The notes beneath the pieces were generated by a model that worked only from the letters and a program-made list of their open reading frames with translations, was not told the DNA's origin and did no database searches. A stretch of 64,000 nt of DNA from positions 944,666 to 1,008,665 of the forward strand of contig MU006098.1 in the NCBI GenBank assembly GCA_010093705.1, given 5' to 3'. Of this stretch, positions 61,101 to 64,000 are shown piece by piece. The translations under genes were made by a program, and so were the position numbers. Source of the stretch: Patellaria atrata CBS 101060. Its lineage: Eukaryota > Ascomycota > Dothideomycetes > Patellariales > Patellariaceae. The number at the start of each line of letters is the position of its first letter. Positions within the stretch are counted from its first letter, which is position 1.

Positions 61101-62182
61101 GCATTAAGAGGAACAACAACAGGATCGCATTCGCATTCGCACTGGGGGTTGAGATTTATACCGCAGGAAACATTGCCTTATAACTTTAAAAACTAGTGCA
61201 GAATTCGGAAATTGATCTGAATGTATATATATGTATCTATTCAATAAATACGTGTGGGCTCGCTTGTTGACATGCACCGTCTACCTTACTTTATCCCTCT
61301 GGATTCTATTTGCAATTGATTTCTACCCGCGCCGTCGGGATTACGTCAAGGCGTCATAGAGGTGGCGAAGGGATAGTTCAAGTTTGGTGAAACGACTAAA
61401 GGTACTGTAGTTGGTTCTACCTTAAGGTAGAGATAAGCATAAGATACCTTAATAAAATTCTCTTGTAGTATAATCTATCTAATAGGTATGGATAAGGTAC
61501 AAAAAGCCAATGATTGACGTAACTTCACCTATTAACTCTCCTTCCATCGTTGCAAAGGCCCCTGTGAGGTTGACATTCTGAGATGTGTCCGAAAGACAAG
61601 CTAGTTTTATTACTTCTGCGCTTGGAGATTTCCATTCATTATTTTTTTTTTCTTTTAATTTTTCTTCCATAATTTAAATGTCCTTTTGAGAGTCCCCTTG
61701 TGACAAAGTATAAGCTTGGCCAACAATCTTATTCTTTCGTCTCTAGAACTAAACCGAAGGGTGCAGCCAGCGGGATTTCTGGCGCAAACATCATTACCGT
61801 ATCGTAACGATTTCTGCCGGGCGTCATTGATTGCACCGTTAACGAAACCAAGTCTTTTTTTCTAACCCTAACCCTGTCCGCTTCACTCATCATCGTTTTG
61901 AAGATAAGGACTTTAGTTTCATAATATATATGCTTCAAACTACCCGACTCCATTCCCACCTCGGATTTCTTACGAGCGGAGCACTTACATTCGCGGGCCC
62001 TTCTGTCTGGAAATTCATCAACCCACGATCTTGTTCGCTTTGATCGTCTTGTCAAGGTATGATCCATTCTTAGAGGCATGACGTCCACTATAATATCTAC
62101 CATACGAAGATACTAACAAGGCAACATCGGAATAGGTGACATATACATCGTACAGTACAACATCCCATTTACGACAGATACG
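58185..62182. other. AAGGTA- and GTACTGTAC-rich gap of 4 kb
   Basis: No gene is supported. The sequence has frequent AAGGTA/TACCTT and GTACTGTAC/TACGGAGTAC motifs, for example near 58479-58517, 59031-59058, 59205-59215, 59627-59650, 59703-59760, 59902-59975 and 60505-60531. A short telomere-like CTAACCCTAACCC is at about 61861. A minus-strand frame of 124 codons at 61729-62103 contains that telomere-like sequence and is not a convincing gene. Confidence 0.6.
60499..60532 (+). repeat. AAGGTA tandem cluster
   Basis: Short tandem copies of TAAGGTAAGGTAAGGTA illustrate the motif that is scattered over the gaps of this window. The same motif also appears as TACCTTACC on the plus strand near 12419-12445 and 40840-40863. 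Confidence 0.85.
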
Positions 62183-62977
62183 ATGGGAAAGCCGCCAAAT
62201 CTCTACGCCTATCCGAGCACAGATGACCTCGCAAAGAGTCTACGGGCGTATGTTATCGATGCACAGAACAACGCGCTCGAACGTCACCATGTCTTCAGAG
62301 TTGGCGTTTCCGGCGGATCGTTGCCTAAAACTCTAGCAAAAGCACTTTTGCAAGGAGGGTCTGCTAGCGAGGACGATAAGTGCCAATTCGGCAAATGGGA
62401 GATTTTCTTCGCCGATGAACGGGCCGTTCCGCTAGATCACGAGGACAGCAATTACAGACTCGTCAAGGAGGAACTATTAGACAAAATACCTCCGGACATG
62501 GGCCCTCCGACAGTCTTTCCCATTGACGTCAACTACCTCGATGACATACAGGAAATGGCTGACCAGTACGAACAAACACTAGTGAAGTCATTTGCGGCTA
62601 GGGATAGCGTTAAGACTCCAATGTTCGACCTCTTGCTTCTTGGCTGCGGACCGGACGGACATACGTGCAGTCTATTTCCCGGCTCTCCCCTGCTGAGAGA
62701 ACACGACGCCTGGGTACTACCCATCAGCAACTCTCCAAAGCCTCCTCCAAAACGGATCACCCTCTCACTGCCTGTTGCAGCGCATGGTCTCAAGATCGCT
62801 TTCGTGGCTACCGGAGGTGGTAAAGCGGACATCCTGCGGAAGATATTCGATACTGAGGAGGGCCATCAACTTCCTTGTGGCCTGATTAATACGTTGGGTC
62901 AAGAACGTGTCAGTTGGTTTGTGGACTATGACGCGGTAAACGGCGTACAGTTTCCCAGCCGGAGGGGAGCCTTGTAA
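62183..62977 (+). CDS. SOL3: 6-phosphogluconolactonase (oxidative pentose phosphate pathway)
   Basis: An intronless 264-residue enzyme that hydrolyses 6-phosphoglucono-1,5-lactone to 6-phosphogluconate, the second step of the oxidative pentose phosphate pathway. Family length is about 250-270 residues, as here. Signatures are FRVGVSGGSLPKTLAKALL (phosphate loop), KWEIFFADERAVPLDHEDSN, DLLLLGCGPDGHTCSLFPG with the catalytic His and nearby Asp, RITLSLPVAAHGLKIAFVAT and WFVDYDAVNG near the end. The ATG at 62183 opens the only long frame; an upstream stop bounds it. It stands alone, and the likely physiological partner in the window is the SHB17-like enzyme, also in the pentose phosphate network. 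Confidence 0.95.
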   Translation: MGKPPNLYAYPSTDDLAKSLRAYVIDAQNNALERHHVFRVGVSGGSLPKTLAKALLQGGSASEDDKCQFGKWEIFFADERAVPLDHEDSNYRLVKEELLDKIPPDMGPPTVFPIDVNYLDDIQEMADQYEQTLVKSFAARDSVKTPMFDLLLLGCGPDGHTCSLFPGSPLLREHDAWVLPISNSPKPPPKRITLSLPVAAHGLKIAFVATGGGKADILRKIFDTEEGHQLPCGLINTLGQERVSWFVDYDAVNGVQFPSRRGAL

Positions 62978-63425
62978 GGAAATTCAAGGGGGGTTTTCTG
63001 GTTTAGATTTACGAAAGGAAAGTTAGGCGGTACGATTTATGAATTTAGCGGAGCAAACTCGCCCACTTTGCGTTCGTTACTGATATCCAAGGGCTCACTG
63101 CACGGTGAATTGTGATAGAACGCATTGAAGTGTTATATTGGGGCGTTGTTCACGCAAGTTTAACATTAGAGGGGATTTGGGATATTAGTCGATAGATCGT
63201 GGATATGAATGAAATTATGGATTGAATTCGTTCGTGCTATTGCTCCTAAACCTAATAAGATGTCATGATTCCATTGTACAAGTCGTTCCATTAGAAAGAT
63301 ATCCATCTTAGGCTGGAGCCCGTCACGTGCGGCTTGGCATGATCGCTTCCGCAAAGATAAGTTTAAGGTAAATATAAACATGTGCGGTCAGCCCGGAAAC
63401 AACATCATTTCCCATTTCTGGCACT
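62978..63425. other. Gap between SOL3 and the right-edge gene
   Basis: This 0.45 kb is the 3' flank of SOL3 and the likely promoter and leader of the partial gene to its right. No gene or repeat was seen. Confidence 0.5.
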
Positions 63426-64000
63426 ATGTCTCGAAAACCAGGAGCGCGAACCTCGTACCTGCAGAAGCCAACTTCAATTTCGATCTCGGGTGCAGCCCTT
63501 GGAGATGTAGGCTTGGAGCAGAAACCTTCCTCCCCCACGAAGCTGATTGCGCTCAGTACATCCACAATAAGACTTGATGTCTCTCCTACGCGTTTGCCGA
63601 TCCCGGCGCCAGGATTCCAGCCTACGAATAAAAATGAAGTAAAACGGCGCAGTCTGCTCCAGCAGAAGGAAGAGGCAGCAAGACACCTTTCTCACTCGGA
63701 ATCAGGAACCGATGAAGGATCGAAACAGAAACGCGTTAGTTCTGTGGTGAACGGATCAAAATGTACCTCTCGGCCTTTGTCTTTTACGAGGACGACGAGT
63801 TACCAGACGAAACGTGATGCGAAGGTGGTTACAAGAACACAGGATCCACATCAGTCCAAGAGGGAGAAACCACCAAACGTGCAAGCTACCACATTAAGTA
63901 GATCACAGTCGGTACGGAAGCCCTCAAATGAGTCTCAACCTACTTCGACGTTTTCACACTCTCGTGCCCGCAATCAGTCGACTAGCATATTAGGTACCTC
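63426..64000 (+). CDS. Partial N-terminus of a Ser/Lys-rich protein (runs off the window)
   Basis: From the ATG at 63426 the frame stays open to the last base (191 codons) with no stop; an in-frame TAA lies just upstream at 63375. The sequence is basic, Ser/Thr/Pro-rich and probably disordered (MSRKPGARTSYLQKPTSISI; SESGTDEGSKQKRVSSVVNG; LSRSQSVRKPSNESQPTSTF). Such leaders are common in cytoskeletal, spindle and signalling proteins of fungi, but no domain is visible yet, so no function is assigned. More exons must follow past the edge. No intron is needed in the visible part. An overlapping frame starting at 63380 on the same strand is shorter and lacks this composition. Confidence 0.6.
   Translation, partial: MSRKPGARTSYLQKPTSISISGAALGDVGLEQKPSSPTKLIALSTSTIRLDVSPTRLPIPAPGFQPTNKNEVKRRSLLQQKEEAARHLSHSESGTDEGSKQKRVSSVVNGSKCTSRPLSFTRTTSYQTKRDAKVVTRTQDPHQSKREKPPNVQATTLSRSQSVRKPSNESQPTSTFSHSRARNQSTSILGT

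Noticed and set aside
61861-61876. Telomere-like CTAACCCTAACCC sequence
   Set aside because: Only two units, within a gene-flanked internal region; not evidence of a chromosome end.
61729-62103. Minus-strand 124-codon frame directly upstream of SOL3
   Set aside because: No recognisable motif, contains a telomere-like CTAACCC repeat, and would overlap the SOL3 promoter; treated as chance.

Overview
The window looks like nuclear chromosomal DNA of a filamentous ascomycete (Pezizomycotina). Most genes are split by short GT-AG introns of about 50-100 bp. Several protein families are typical of filamentous fungi: bZIP-DUF3425, DUF2985, a Con-13-like zincin, LaeA-like methyltransferases and a STAND-type N-terminal domain joined to ankyrin repeats. 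Genes stand singly on both strands, without operons. Long gene-poor stretches carry AAGGTA-type and GTACTGTAC-type dispersed motifs, microsatellites and minisatellites. The species was not identified. No tRNA, rRNA, CRISPR array or recognisable autonomous transposon was seen.

Layout. 1-2.9 kb: no convincing gene. 2.9-10.1 kb: an MFS permease (-), a secreted/one-pass Cys-rich membrane protein (-), a frameshifted short-chain dehydrogenase relic (-) and a bZIP-DUF3425 regulator (+) whose basic region lies on a separate 88-bp exon. 10.6-19.6 kb (dense): LisH/WD40 protein (+), DUF2985 membrane protein (+), S-formylglutathione hydrolase (-), RNA polymerase subunit RPB6 (-) and TFIIIA (+); the last two are divergent across 279 bp. 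19.6-23.3 kb: gap plus a decayed, unidentified multi-exon gene. 23.4-27.1 kb: an RRM protein (-) and the SAP-domain mRNP protein Tho1 (+). 27.1-31.4 kb: gap with protein-like relics. 31.4-36.2 kb: a 1595-residue protein, mostly disordered, ending in a methyltransferase domain. 36.2-41.5 kb: gap with minisatellites. 41.5-51.6 kb: sugar-type MFS transporter (+), Con-13-like metallopeptidase (-), MYND/SET protein (-) and LaeA-like methyltransferase (-). 52.7-58.2 kb: STAND-N/ankyrin gene with one in-frame stop (+), a MITE-like inverted repeat, SHB17-type phosphatase (-) and a small Cys-rich fungal protein (-). 58.2-62.2 kb: AAGGTA-rich gap. 62.2-64 kb: 6-phosphogluconolactonase (+) and the 5' part of a Ser-rich gene running off the edge.

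Functional threads. RPB6 and TFIIIA both serve transcription (5S rRNA synthesis needs both). Tho1 and the RRM protein belong to mRNA metabolism. 6-phosphogluconolactonase and the SHB17-type enzyme both feed the pentose phosphate network. The SET/MYND and LaeA-like genes are adjacent candidate methyltransferase regulators. The novelty candidates are the decayed gene at 21.66-23.28 kb, the interrupted STAND-N/ankyrin gene, the 1595-residue methyltransferase and the small Cys-rich protein. All exon coordinates were worked out by hand from splice consensus and frame continuity. Family calls rest on recognition of motifs, not on database searches.
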